DNA from: Cinclus cinclus
Taxonomy: Eukaryota > Chordata > Aves > Passeriformes > Cinclidae
Direction: 5' to 3'
Length of the DNA stretch: 64,000 bases
NCBI RefSeq assembly: GCF_963662255.1
Contig: NC_085059.1
Coordinates: 10,635,234-10,699,233 of the forward strand
Below the pieces are notes generated by a model. That model worked only from the letters and a program-made list of their open reading frames with translations, was not told the origin of the DNA and searched no databases. This document shows positions 46,896 to 59,815 of this stretch, piece after piece. How positions within the stretch are numbered: the first letter of the stretch is position 1; the number at the start of each line of letters is the position of its first letter. The position numbers were made by a program, and so were the translations under genes.

Positions 46896-47779
46896 TAAAA
46901 TTAGCTTTAAGCAGGAAACTAGCTGTTAACCTGTGTGTTGGCCTTGCCAACAGCCACACTTCTGTTAAAATTGTGCACCAGAGGCTCATGGTTTGCATTT
47001 GAAAATAATTTGTAGTGAATGGTAATTGGTATTTTTTAGTGCTGGTTACTCCTCTTCATGTTTTTGATTGGAAAATGTCCTTGGGAGTGATGCTGATCAT
47101 CTTAATTCAAAATCCTTGTAGGAGTAAAAACCTCCAAGTATTTGTGTAATTTGTCCTCCTAGTAGTCAGTGTTTCTCAGAGTAGAATCTCTTTTCCTTTC
47201 TTACATTAATCAATAATCCTTGATTTTTAAATTCCCATTTCCGTTGCCTGAATGAATCCTTTCTGGTGCCTTTCTATCCCAAGAGGATTCACATACAACA
47301 GATTCTCAAAGGTTCCAGTTTATTCCTTTACTTAATAGTTAAAAAAAAAAATCAAAACTTCAGCATCCCCTCTGAACAGTTAAATTTGAAACTCCTTACC
47401 TGGATTAAGTACAGGGAAATCTCAACCCTATGGCAACTTTAGCTGCAGGTTTCCAAAGGATTACTTAATTTATAGGCTATGCAGCATCTCTCAGATCTGA
47501 GTTATTATTTTGGTTTTTGAAAGTTCCTTGGCAGATGCCCAAGTTTTGAGAACTATCATTCTGAATTCTGTTTAATTTGTTTGTCTAAAAAATAATTTAT
47601 AAGAAGTTTGTCTCATGGATCTAAGCATCCCACAGGGGAAAAATTGAGCTGTGATAGAAACCATTAGGATAATGAAAGAAATCTCTCCAGTAGAATTTCT
47701 TCTCTGTAATTACATTCAGATGAAGAAGCCAGATGCCTCCCAAGGCTTTGGAGATTTAAGGGATTACTATGGAGAAAAA
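46896..47779. other. Intergenic sequence between two CR1 copies
   Basis: AT-rich, unique-looking sequence with an A10 run near 47341. No gene or element recognised. Confidence 0.6.
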
Positions 47780-48022
47780 CTGAGAGAGAATAAGTTTCTA
47801 TTAGATATGAGGAAGAAATTCTTCTCTGTGAGGATGATGAGGCCCTGGCATAGGTTACCCAGAGAAGCTGTGGCTGTCCCATCCCTGGAAGTGTTCAAGA
47901 CCAGCTTGGACGGGGCTTGGAGCAACCTGGGATAGTGGAAGATGTCCCTGGCCATGGTAGGGTGTTGGATCAAAATGATCTTTAAGGTCTCTTCTAACCC
48001 AAAACATTCTATGAATCTATAA
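47780..48022 (+). mobile_element. CR1 LINE 3' fragment
   Basis: TTAGATATGAGGAAGAAATT, GAGGCCCTGGCATAGGTTAC, CAGAGAAGCTGTGGCTGTCC, GGAGCAACCTGGGATAGTGG and a terminal CATTCTATGAATCTAT. Confidence 0.93.
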
Positions 48023-51000
48023 AAACTACAAAACTTCACTGTGTGTGGTCTGATTCATCTTTGATTTGCAACACTGTGCAGCAGGAGCAGAGTCACAAAA
48101 GGCACAAAGGCAAATCCTTTGACTTTGTAAAATGTGTTCAAAGGGTAAAATGAAGCAGGGCCTGACAAAAATCCAGTTTATTCTTCTATTCTGACAAATA
48201 TTCATGAGGCAATATTTATTCTAAGTTACTCTAAGTCTTGCTCATCGGGCTACCAGTCATCTTCATACACAAGGGTTTTGCAACCCACTAAGCAGCAAGG
48301 ATAAGTCCCTATCTCCCAAACACTGTGGACTAAGCACATGATAAGAGCCTGTGGATGGATTTCTCAGGGGGAGCACCAGGAAATGATGACACAGCATGGC
48401 CAGCTCATATTGGAGCTCAACAGCAGCCTGTCCTTGATAATGGCAGCTCCACAGAAAGCTGTGGACAAGGACAAGACTGACATCAGGGCTCACAGAAAGG
48501 TCACGACATGTTCAAAATGTTACAAATAAATCCCTTTTTAAAGAAAAAAAAAGTGTTCCCTTGTTACTAATTTTGCTGAAAAATGAATTGGTTTCATGTT
48601 CACCCTATTCTCAGTCTCACTTTCCATCTCAGAAGTCAGAGCAAACAGATGAGCAAGTGCCTGTTAGGTCACGTCTGACCTTTCTCACCTTAATCCCCAG
48701 ACTGAGACTAATGCTATAATGAGCTGGGCAGCACAGAGCAGGCATGTGGGGCCTGTCCTGCTGCCCTGCTGTACTCACTGCTGCTGCACCAGAGCAGATC
48801 CTTGGGTCTTTCACCCACCTGTGTAGCTGCAAGCCTGGAATACATGGACCAGATGAAGAAGCTGGTCTGTTTGCTTGGAAGAGGCATGACCTCCTCCCAG
48901 CGTGTTCAGCTGCTGCTGACAACAAGGGCAGGATTAACCCCAGCTCTCGCCCTGCACGAGCCTTAACCTTTTCACAGCCATGCCACTGTGACCAGTGGGC
49001 GTCTGTTGAGAAAATCAAAAGAAATATTGGCATAATATTGCAAGCAGAAAATGAGATTACAAATGATCTGCTTTTTCTGTAAGGCTAATTGTTCCCATTA
49101 TGAGATTAAACTGATTGATTTCCCATCAGAAACGGTTCCTGGAAGAACAAAGCCAAACCCTCTGGTTTAATATGAGTCACTTAACTGAGCAGCTAAACAC
49201 TGAGATTTTGTTGGTTTTTCTCTAGTGTAATCATGGCAGATGTCAGCTGTTGCTATATTCTGCAAACAAATTTGGCACGTTTTTCTTTCACATAGTAGAA
49301 TCCAAGCGATTGTACCTATACAGCAGAAGAGCTCCCCAGCCTTTCCTGGGGATTTCAGCATTTATCACTCACACTCTTGACTCTGTTTACAGTGATACAT
49401 CCTTTTTTGGGTGTCTTATGGCTCCAGAATGCAGACAACTGGAGAGAATTAAGATGAATATTCCCAATTTATGCAGGTCAAGGAAAGTTTGCCTTTTATC
49501 ATTCAGAGATAAGTATAGCCATCTAACTATTTTTGAAAGGCTGAGTTCCACAGATGCCAGCATTAAGATTCAGTGATCACAAAGGTTCCTGTAGATGGAA
49601 TTCACAGAAGTTTTCCCATTAATTTCAGTCTTAAACTGATAGGGACAGAGGGACAAACAGTACGCTAAGAAAGAGGAGATATCTTTTGTGATATCTTATC
49701 CCAGTATGTTCTGCCACAATTCATTTAGCCCGGTCCATCAGCTGCTGTCTCACCCCATGTGAAGCATTCCCATTGTGCTGAGGGTGTTCCATGTGATAAC
49801 TGGGGAGAATCCAGAGGGATCAGTCCTCCTCTATGTAAGAGGCTGTGCTCTGCAAAGTGTAAACTGCATAGTAAGGACGAAGCAATGCTGGTAGAACAGC
49901 TTAGGGTGTGAGAAAAGGATGTGAGGCTCACAGCTCAGCTCCTGGAGCAGATCCTTTCTCCCTCCACTCAGTGAGTTTTTCAGGAACAGTTTTTCACTGT
50001 TTTTCAGGACTTCCAGGACTTTTGCAGAAGTGTCTATAGAGGCCTAAGGCATCTCCTCACACCACAGGTTCTACTCACTAATGTACATTTATGTTACAAC
50101 TTAGGGACTGAAGGGATCACCCCTAGAAGGACTTGGAAAATACAGTGCACGATTAGGGGTGTTTATCCTGGAGGAGAGAGGTATGTTTAACAGTTTGAAC
50201 TCTCCCAATTTCCTGAATTAATTGGTTCATCAGAGGAGGATTTCCAAGAATCTTTTGAAAAATACTGTGCTTGAACTTTGAGGTGAAATGCTTTGAGGTA
50301 CTCACATTGCCCATAAGATTAAGCATTTGTCATCCACGAGCAATAAATGAAGAAACTCAATAATACAAAATGAAGAAACTCTTTCCTGATGTCATAGGCT
50401 TAAATTACTCCTTATTTTTTTGGTTGCTGTAAAGAAACAAATAGACTAAGCCTTTATCTCACTATTGGGGCTTGCAGCCCAGAATTAAGATGCTTTGGTA
50501 TCCAAATCCTGCAATTTTTTCGAGAGAATCTCCTGGGTACCAATTGAGACCAAAAGCAGGTAAATAACATGCCAATAGAATTTTAAAGATTGCTATAACA
50601 ATTCAAGATTGATGTTCTGAATTACTATGTCTTGTCTTAGTTCTCTCTTAATATTCCCAAAGTTTGGACTTATGCACCCAGATTTCACAAATATAACACC
50701 ACAAATTCCAAACCCTGAACACAGGCTGTGACTTTATTGAATAGGCAAAAAAACCAAACCAAAACAAAAAACCCTCAAAAAACAACAAACAAAAAAAAAC
50801 CCAAATCAAAGTCATTTCCAATATTTATATTCTAGCACATAAGTAGGAATTCATAAATGCTTTCAGGAATGTAACATATCAGCCTCCTTAAACAGCCATA
50901 TCCTGTTTCTTTTGTTTTCTTTTCTGCCTTTGCAGTGACTGTTGCTACAACATCATCCATCACTGCTCCTTTCATCTGTCAGGCCCTCCAGCTGCCTGCC

Positions 51001-53439
51001 CACAGCTCCATACCTGTTTCCCCAGGTCTGAGCTGTCTGGATTTCCCCCATGTTTGTTGTTTCAGGGTGTAGATGCTCATCCTTTGCAGCTGGAGCTGTG
51101 TGGGCCATGAAGGGATTCCTCCAGTTCCTCAGCACCCCTCCTGTACCTGCTCGGCCGGTTGCATGAATAGGTTTCAGTCAAGCAAGATTAAATTTGGCAG
51201 GTTTTGTCACAGGGCATTCATACTGGGGACTAAAATTATGGTTAAATGGACACAGTCTTGGCTGAGACTGAGAACATGGTGGCTGCAGTCAGAGGACAGC
51301 ACACATCAACATCCCTGTTCAGAGAAGTTCAAGCACATCTTTCCTCTGTTATTATTAAGTTCTTGACACACTAATTTTGTGGCTGATCAGCTGCAGGTTC
51401 CTGCTGCTGAAGATATTCCTCTGCTCTCTCCAGAACATTGCCCCAGGATATCTTCTGGATCATATTCCTTGAAGAAAAGGATGCTGCACAAATGCTAATT
51501 TAGTTTTCTTTTACCCCTCATTCCAAGCATCCAGTTACTGGATTGTTGAAAAGCTGAGCCTGAAATAAACCTTTAAAGTACTTTGAAGGTTTTGTCATTA
51601 CTCAGAGAAATAGGTCTGATATTCACTTGAGTGAAAGGAAATGGAGGGAACAAAATGGGTTACTCAGAAACTGCCTCAGCTGGGTCAAAGCTCTGCCCTC
51701 AGCTCCATATGGGCAACTCGTTAGGCTGTTGCATGATTTGGAGTGGAATTTGCCCTTGGAGCTTAAATAACCTAAATGGCATTTAAGAACCTGCAAGGCC
51801 GTTTAGTGATATTACACAGAACTTTATCTAGCAGTGTTGAAAACTTTGATCCAAGATTCAGTGATGTCAATAGAAAAGATCCCACCAGTGATGGTGGGAA
51901 TGCTGATTCAATGAGCAGTTTGGCCATTATCCCAAGTGTCCAGTGGGCATTAGGATCACTAGGGATTCCACCTAAAAAAGGGTCAAGTCTCACTGTTTCT
52001 TTTTTAATGCACGCAGCCCCTTATGTTCTTCAGTCTTTTTCTGCTCCTTTATCCTTAGGGAAGGATATGACCTGACTATGGAATAAAATTCCTTAAGTCT
52101 GACAAAATAATAAGAATCTCTTAAGAATCCAAGGAGCATGAAAAGCAAATGTTGCTAACACTGAACTGTTTGTTATCTTCAAGCACAGTATTACACTATG
52201 GTAATGAATATATGTCTGTTCTTTAATTTCTTATTAAGAAAATAGCTCCCATCTGTTTCTCTAACCAAGGTACTTAAGAACATTCTGCAAATATTAGCTC
52301 CAAATTTGTCCTCACACACAGAATAAATGATGTTCATAACAAATAAATGAGACTGTGTCATCAAATGCTTAAATAACCAGTTCCAAGACAAACAGTGGTG
52401 CTAGAAATTGTACCCAATTTCACAGTTCACTCTCCTGTGGTTTAAGCAAGTGATGGATGTGTCTGAAAAACTCACAAGTGACTGAGAGTCCTCTTCTGTC
52501 CCATCAATTGCCCTGAGGTCCAACTGGATACAACAACAGTTAGCAGAAAGAGCTAATGATGTTCCACCAAAGATATTTCATCTGTTGAAGATACCACACA
52601 AAATAAGACTTGGTTGCCAAAGAACAGGATATTTTATGAATGTTTAGGCATGCAAGGTGAGGTGTCACAAAATCAAACAGAATCTAGCAATTCTGATGCT
52701 CATAAAATGATCAAGAAGAGTGAATCATTCAGCTTTTTTAGTTCTTCCATGACTCTTTAAGGATTTAATATGGGGTTGGGTTTATTTACTTTGATTTGAA
52801 CCTTCCTAGTGCTCTAAACCTCTTTCTTTATTCTCAGCAACCCCAGCATTGATCTGTGGATGGTTCTGCTGATCTTAGCCAGAGGGTGCCCTCCTGTGCA
52901 GCCCTGTGCCATGGCCCCAGCTTGCCTGTTCCTAGGAAAACCTTGCCTGGCCCTAGATCTATTGTTTTTCTTTAGTTCACCCCAAAACCTTTCACTGCTT
53001 CCTCCAATATCTTCATTTCAGCACTACTTTTAAAACCATCAGTGTCATTGCCTAGGGAGTGAGAATACCAATACTTGGCACAGGTGGACATTTACTTTTC
53101 TGCTTTCATGGATGAGGAGTCCATTGTACCTGTTCAGAATGTCTCAGGAGAAGCATGAATAATTTAAACATGTGTTCAAGGAAGATTTTTGGTTTATGGT
53201 TCCCCAGGTATTATTCCAAGTTTTGCTTTGGTAAAATTTTTGAAATAGGTATACTATTGTTCTTCTAAAGGAGACTGAAAAAGTAATTGAAGACAGAAGG
53301 AATATTCTTCAGAGCACACTTTGCAGAGGAAGTGAAATTGCTGAATTAGTGCCAGAGCCAGCCCAGCATGGCTCCAGTCCCTCATCTGCCCAGCTCCCCA
53401 GGATGCCACAGGCCAGCCATACTGCAGCCACATGAATCA
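48023..53439. other. Intergenic sequence, 5.4 kb
   Basis: AT-rich DNA with short chance frames on both strands. It has one A/C low-complexity tract (50747-50803). No gene, RNA or transposon could be supported. Confidence 0.6.
50747..50803. repeat. A/C low-complexity tract
   Basis: AAAAAAACCAAACCAAAACA-type units on the plus strand, containing almost no G or T. Confidence 0.85.
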
Positions 53440-53685
53440 TCCCAAGACAAGGTCAGCTTACATTACATATTAGGCAGATATTTCTTCTCCATGAAAGTGC
53501 TGAGGCCCTGTCACATGTTGCCCAAAGAAGCTGTGGATGCCCAGTCCCTGAAAGTTTTCCAGGCCGGGTTGGATGTGCCTTGGAGGAAGCTGGTCTAGTA
53601 GAAGGTGTCCCTTCACATGGCAGGGGGTTGGACTAGATAAACTTTAAGGTGCCTTCGAACCCAAAATGTTCCATGATTCTATGAG
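53440..53685 (+). mobile_element. CR1 LINE 3' fragment
   Basis: GTGCTGAGGCCCTGTCACAT, AAGAAGCTGTGGATGCCCAG, AAGCTGGTCTAGTAGAAGGT, GGGGGTTGGACTAGATAAAC and a terminal TTCCATGATTCTATGAG. Confidence 0.93.
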
Positions 53686-54792
53686 GGAGAGATGTATAAT
53701 GGTCTTGACATGCTACAGAAAGCTCAAGCACTTTGGTGGTTTGTAAACGAGATGGGATGGAGCAAGCATATAGCTGAGTTAACAGCAGAGAGGTTTCTTT
53801 GCATCTGTAGTCACTGAGCATCAACTGCTGATGACTCACTTGGGAATTATTTGTTAGCAGCTTGTCCTCAGCCAGCACAAAGCCTCCATCCCACCACTCC
53901 CACTGACCCTCTGGCTGCACACACCATCTCCATGGTGTCGGGCAGGGATGAAATCCAGCTGACAACAATAGATACCACAGGAAAGAATCCCAAGGAGTTT
54001 CTGCTCCTCTGAGGGATTTGACAATGGAAATAGGAGAAGCCCTTTCACTGGACTTGGCAAAAAAAAAAATGGGCTGTGTTGTCAGGAAAATATTCTTCAC
54101 TGAATGAGTGATGTAGCTTTTTAGGTATTTTCTGTGTTTTTGTGACTGTGAAGACAGAATTAGTGAGTAAGAGGCCCTTACAGCTGGTGTCCAACTCAAC
54201 AGTTACAACATGCTGAGGGAAGCACACTCCTTTCAGGCAACCAAATGTGGTATTTTTAGCCCCATAGAGAGTTTCCTCCTCTGTAATGATGTGAGGTTCC
54301 TGTTAGCTAATCAGATTTGGTTGCCCACTGTAAAAAGCTAAAAAGAGACAAAATTGAACACTTCATCATGTCTGAACCTTGACTCAAGGCAAGATGTCAA
54401 GAAGAGACTTGGCTGCTGAATCAATCACACCCAAGCAAAGGAGAAGGCAGGACTCAGAACCCAAACAAAACACAAAGCCTGATTCTGGTTTGAACTGAAT
54501 TCCTGCTAATGTATCTCTATGGAGTTGTTTGATGTTAGACAGAATATTAAGCTACTTTATGGCTTCTTCATTTGAAAGGAAATACATGATGACCTAAACA
54601 AACACCACAAATTATACCCAGGTGGCAAATTTATTGTTCATGTTTTTAGAAGCCTTTTTTCTGTAATCCTCATGGGTAGCTGATTGCTGAGGCTGGATCC
54701 CTGGCTGGTGTCAGCCTGTGTAGTTGTATCCAGTGTATTAATCTCTGCTGATTTGTACCAGCTAAAAATTTATCCCATGTATTTTCATGTTC
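53686..54792. other. Intergenic sequence
   Basis: About 1.1 kb without recognised features. The 188-codon minus-strand frame at 53633-54199 overlaps the CR1 tail and has no recognisable domain. Confidence 0.6.
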
Positions 54793-54912
54793 TGGTGTTG
54801 GATGGGGCTTGGAGCAGCCTGGTTTAGTGGAAGATGTCCCTGCTTATGGCAGGGTGTTGAATTGAGTATTAATGTTCCTTCCACCCAAACCATTCCATGA
54901 CTCTGATTCTTG
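54793..54912 (+). mobile_element. CR1 LINE 3'-end fragment
   Basis: GTGTTGGATGGGGCTTGGAG, CCTGGTTTAGTGGAAGATGT and CCACCCAAACCATTCCATGA, followed by CTCTGATTCT. Confidence 0.92.
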
Positions 54913-56569
54913 GTAGCTAGAAATCTAGAAATCTCTTCTTCTCCCAGCTTCCATTCCCAGCTCTGTGTAACTCCACTATAAAGTGTTATTAGGAAGATTT
55001 TTTCTGTCTTCTGTTTTTTCCTCTCATAGTCAGCCAAATCACATTCAACTAAAGCTTTCTATGCAAGAAATTAAAGTGATTTCCTTTGAACAGTCATTTG
55101 AGGCATGTTAGTTTATAAAGAATTCTAGTTCTCTTTCATCACCCTTCCCAGCTACTTCCTTTTCATTTCTGGGTGGTGTGTCAGTAGGAAATGCAGGTGC
55201 CTCAAACTCTGGCTGCTGGCACTCATCACCATGGGAGAACAAAAATGTGAAGCTGTGTGCCTAGAATAGTTAGCCCAATGGTTTTCTAAATCTAAATCTC
55301 CCCAGCATGGAAAGCTTGCATCTTCTAATATAGATGCTAAGCACTCAAAAAAAAAAAAAAAGTTTTGTATTGATGTATAAAACATACAGGGTCAATTTCT
55401 GATGTGCTGTGAGCCAGCATCAACCTGGGGACTTAAAAAATAGCTGCTGTGCCCTGTCACGCATGGGGACACTTCTGTGATGCATTGTATAAAACTTGGG
55501 TTTTCCTTGTTGGTCACATGGTGGTGCCTTCTCTGCTGACCCACTCACTAAAAGCAACAGCACAGTTTTAGGTGGATGCTCAGAGACAGACACGAGTTCC
55601 AGGTGATATGTCCTGCAAAGATACCCCCAAATAATTTTGGAATGTATAGAGAAAACCTTTCTGGCCCATTGGAAGTGCCTGAGAATGACGTTTCTGAGTG
55701 AGGCTGGAGCCTAAATGGGGTTTACTTTTGCTGAATGTTCTGAGGGGCCCCTAAAGACTCTGTATTGGCTCCAATCCAACCCATGTGAGCATTCCTGTCA
55801 GTGTGGCTTTTGGAGCAGGCCAGGAGCAGAAATGAATTGCTTGCAATATTTCCCAGGCATTTGCTTTATAGTCACTGAAGACAAAGGATATTTGGTTTTT
55901 AATGAAACAGGGATATTTCTCAGCATAATGAAGCTCCTGCCTTTGTTTTGCTTTTTGTAGCCCAGCATCACGTGACATATAAAACTACCCCATTTGTTTT
56001 GCATTGACTGGAAGTAAATTCCCCCATAAGACCACCAGTAAGCAGATATTATCATGGAGGCTAGCCCCACTCCCACATTCCTGTCTCTCTGGACTCCCAG
56101 CCCTGGCTTATCTCAATGCAAGGCCTTAGTAGATTGGTGATGCTGGGTGTGTTCATGCAGTGTTCACCCTGTGCAGGCACAGCACACACTTCCTGGCATG
56201 TTGTAACAGTGTATTCCACACAGGCACCAAGCCCCAGGTCTGTCAGAAACGTGTCCCCTTGTGCACAGCACATGTTTAATCCTAATTTCCATGGGTCTTT
56301 TCAGCCAGATATGCCCCATGCTCCGTCACCACAATGCAGATGGATGTGTAAATGCCTGTAACACTTCTGGGTGAGTGCAAATGCATGTGCTTGGTCTAGA
56401 ATAGTGCTTTATCACAACCAGAAGCCAAACACAACTTTATCATAAACTGTAATCATAATAAATAATAAATCATACGGTGAATAAAATCATATGGTGGATG
56501 TGAGTGGAATATTCTGGTTTGGGGCTTTTAGCGTAAGATTTTTTTGTGGCAATAGTTCCACTTTCCATG
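54913..56569. other. Intergenic sequence
   Basis: 1.65 kb with an A15 run near 55347 and a TAATAAATAATAAA-like segment near 56455. No gene recognised. Confidence 0.6.
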
Positions 56570-56938
56570 ACTGAGAGAGTCAGGGTTGTTCAGCTTGGAG
56601 AAGAACAGGCTCTAGGGAAACTCATTGCAGCCTTACAGTACTTAAAGGGTGTCCATTAAAAAGGGGGAGAGTGATATTTTACTGAGGTAGATAGTGATAG
56701 GACTGTTTTAAATTGAAAAGAGGAGAGTTTTAGATTTGACATTAGGAAGAAATTCTTCCCTGTGACAGTGGTGAACCACTGGCACATGTTGCCCAGAGAA
56801 CAACTGTGGCTTCCCCATTGCTGGAACTGTTCAAGGCCAGTTGGGTGGTGCTTAGAGAAACCTGCCTATGACAAGGAATTTGAACTACATGATTGTTAAT
56901 ATCTATTCCATCCCAAACTATTCTATGTTTCAATAATT
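56570..56938 (+). mobile_element. CR1 LINE 3' fragment (longer copy)
   Basis: GTTCAGCTTGGAGAAGAACA, ACATTAGGAAGAAATTCTTC, GTGGTGAACCACTGGCACAT, TGTTCAAGGCCAGTTGG and a degraded end CTATTCTATGTTTCAATA. The first part matches the CR1 region further 5' than in most copies here. Confidence 0.92.
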
Positions 56939-59324
56939 GTCCATCTGTGGGGCTAATGGTGGAGTATTTTGTCACAGGGACAGCTCTGTGGACCCTGGTG
57001 TGTCTCTTTGAGCCAGCTGCAGTCCTGGCTTTTCTTCCTGCCTTCTGGGAGTAATTCAAGCCAGGACAGATGACAGACCTGGCCCCAGGTGGGAACTGGT
57101 GTGTCCCCCTTCCTGGTGACTCCGGGGCCAAGAGATGGAGACTGGAAAACTTGAGATGGAGAGAAGGAAGAACTGTTTTCCACGCTGCAAAGCTGAGATG
57201 TGTAGAAATGAAGTGACCTGACAGAGGCCTCTGAGGACAAAAGCATGGTTCATGTTTTCCAAATTGCAGTCCTGTGAATTCTTAGAAACCCATCCTTCCT
57301 GTTCCCTGCATCCGACAGTAGTTGTGTCTTGGGGAGCCAGCACCACTTTGGGAGGAGCACTAGGAGTCAGTCCAGAGGGAATGTGCCCGGAGAGATTGGC
57401 AGCTCCTCTCAGTGCTCCCTGATCTTCCAGTTAGGTATTTCCAAAGCACACAGAGGATCAAGCATGGATGTTTTCCACACAAAGCCTGCTTGTAGAACTT
57501 ACAGGCTGTGCAGGCTCTCCATTTCCTTCAGTGTCTGGAAGTCATGTTAAGAATACCTGCTTCTCTTCACAGACAATAACTAACATACAGTCCTATATTT
57601 CTGCTGCATTAAATGAAGGGATTACTCCCTAAAGGACTCAGTACAGAATTCCTGTTTTGTTAAAGATGTGCCAACATTTTATTCACAAATCTTTGGTTCC
57701 CAACAAAGTTAGTGGAAAGATCACTTTTAACTTGCTGGGCTGTGCTGGGGCCCTAAATTGAGTTCACTTCAGGATAACCCTAAGGAAACTTTTTTTTTCT
57801 TTTAAGTGTGGAAAGAATCATATATTCTACTTGCTGTGATTGCCAAGGAAAAATTATTAGGGTTTTTTATTTTTTAGCTTGAGGCTTTTTGCTTTTTTGC
57901 TCTAGGACCAGGTGCTCACAAATGTATGTATGCTGGTCTGCACTGTTGGTATATAGTGCTACTATTAATAACAACCTGACCAGAAAAAAAGAGTCTGATC
58001 CTGTTAAGAAACATGTTACACAACTCTCAGTGTGTTGTGTGTATCTTGAGTTGAACCCAACCAATCTTGATTAATATGTGTTTGACTACTGAATCTACAT
58101 TTGGAATTAAATTCAGGGCAACAGCAATGTTCTGCAGAATCTGAGGTTCTAATAAATTCATATAAATGTTTCATGTAAATGAATGCATCTTCAGGTCAGG
58201 TGTATTTTTTTTACTCTTGAAATAGACTCAGAGAATCATAAGGATTTGTTCTTTATTTATTCATTCCTTGAGTCTAACCAGCAAAATTTTTGCCTTTTTT
58301 GTGTGTGACTGTAGCCAAAAGGGACATTATAAATCTCAGACTGCAGCATTTTGGGTATCAGAGGCTGTTTTTACAGCAAGAGACGAGTTCAGGTTGCCAG
58401 TTGTTTGTCAGGTTGGTGTTGTTTATTAGGAATCCTGCCAATTAAATGCTGAAGATATGCTTCGTGTTTTCCTCACTTGGTTGTACTGTGATGCGTTCAC
58501 CCTGGATGAACACAGTTTATTTTCAGCTGCTGCCCTCTCCTTCCCTTCCAGCTGTTTGAATTGCTGTGCCCCAGCGTGAAATGCATGGAGGCATTTTAGC
58601 CAGAACCCCCAAATTCCTGTCAGCTGGTGGTGGCAGCTGTGAGTCCTGGCTTGGAAAAACAACACGGAGAAGCTGGAGCCAGAAGTGCCGACCACATGCC
58701 CATGGAATTAGTCACTCGAATGGCTCCTATAAGCAGCTAGCTCGGCCTCTTTGCTTGCTTTAGTCTGGAGAGTACCTCAGTTGATGAAGCTTTGCCAGTT
58801 TGTCTTAGCTCACTGCTGGCCCCACACAGTGACTCACTGCTAATTATTTCTTTGAGGAAATCAGAGGTGGCTCTTAAATGTGGATTTTTACTGGCACAGG
58901 CAACACAGGAGTCTGGATCCATTTCACCCAGGAACTCAGACATGGCAGAGAGGAGAAGCCCAGACAGGGACCATGATCAAGGAGGGTATCCATCTGCATG
59001 GAAAACAAGCAGGTTGCTAAAAGGAGCCCAGTAGGTGCACCAACAGGGTTGAGGAGGGCAGAGGTGCAGGGGGGGGGGGCCCAGCTGCTTGCCATGAAAG
59101 AACAGGGAACACATCCTCACTTGTCACCACTCTGCTCTAGGGTTAGCATTCTTGTCAAAGCAGCTGGCTTTGCTGCAACCATCCCCTGGTACAAAGAGCT
59201 CCATGCAGTCAGCCTGCTCTGCGCTGTGCCCAGTGCAGGATGGTTGTGCAGGGGCCGAGGCAGGTCACAGCCCTTTGCCCTGCCTCCTGCTCCCTCTCCC
59301 TGTGGGACACGTGGCTTCCTCCAG
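56939..59324. other. Intergenic sequence
   Basis: 2.4 kb with a T-rich stretch at 57851-57898 and a G run near 59069-59079. Several short frames on both strands look like chance. No element identified. Confidence 0.6.
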
Positions 59325-59815
59325 TTACAGTCAAAGAATGATTTGAATTGGAAGAGACTTTAGAGACCATCTCAGTCCAAGACCCTTGCCATGGGCAGGG
59401 ACACCTTCCACGAGACACCATGTTGCTCCAAGCCCTGTCCAACCTGACCTTGAACACTTCCAGGCATGGGACAGCCACAGCTTCTCTGGGCAACCTGTGC
59501 CAGTGCTTCGCTACCCTCACAGGGAGGAATTTTTTCCTAGTATCCATTCTAAAGCCAACCTCCATCAGTTTGAAGCCATTCCCCCTTGTTCTGTCACTCC
59601 AGGCCTTTGTCCAAAGCCCCTCTCCAGCTCTCCTGGAGCCCTTTTGGGCACTGAAAAGGGCTCTAAGGTCTCCCTGGAGCCTGCTTTCCTCCAGGCTGAA
59701 CAAACCCTGCTCTCCCAGCCTGTCCCTAAAGCAGAGTGACTGCAGCCCTCAGAGCATCTTTGTGACCTCCTGTGGACCTCCTCTAACAGGTCCACATCTT
59801 CCTGTTGGAAGGACC
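59325..59815 (-). mobile_element. CR1 LINE 3' fragment (longest copy)
   Basis: Reverse-complement CR1 over about 490 bp: GAATGATTTGAATTGGAAGA, CCATGGGCAGGGACACCTTC, CAGCCACAGCTTCTCTGGGC, CTCACAGGGAGGAATTTTTT, GCCATTCCCCCTTGTTCTGT, CCTCCAGGCTGAACAAACCC and CCTCAGAGCATCTTTGTGAC. The open frames on both strands here (180 and 164 codons) are CR1 sequence, not genes. Confidence 0.95.

Noticed and set aside
53633..54199. 188-codon minus-strand open frame
   Set aside because: It starts in unique DNA and ends in a CR1 tail, with no domain, no splice support and no repeat of the pattern elsewhere.
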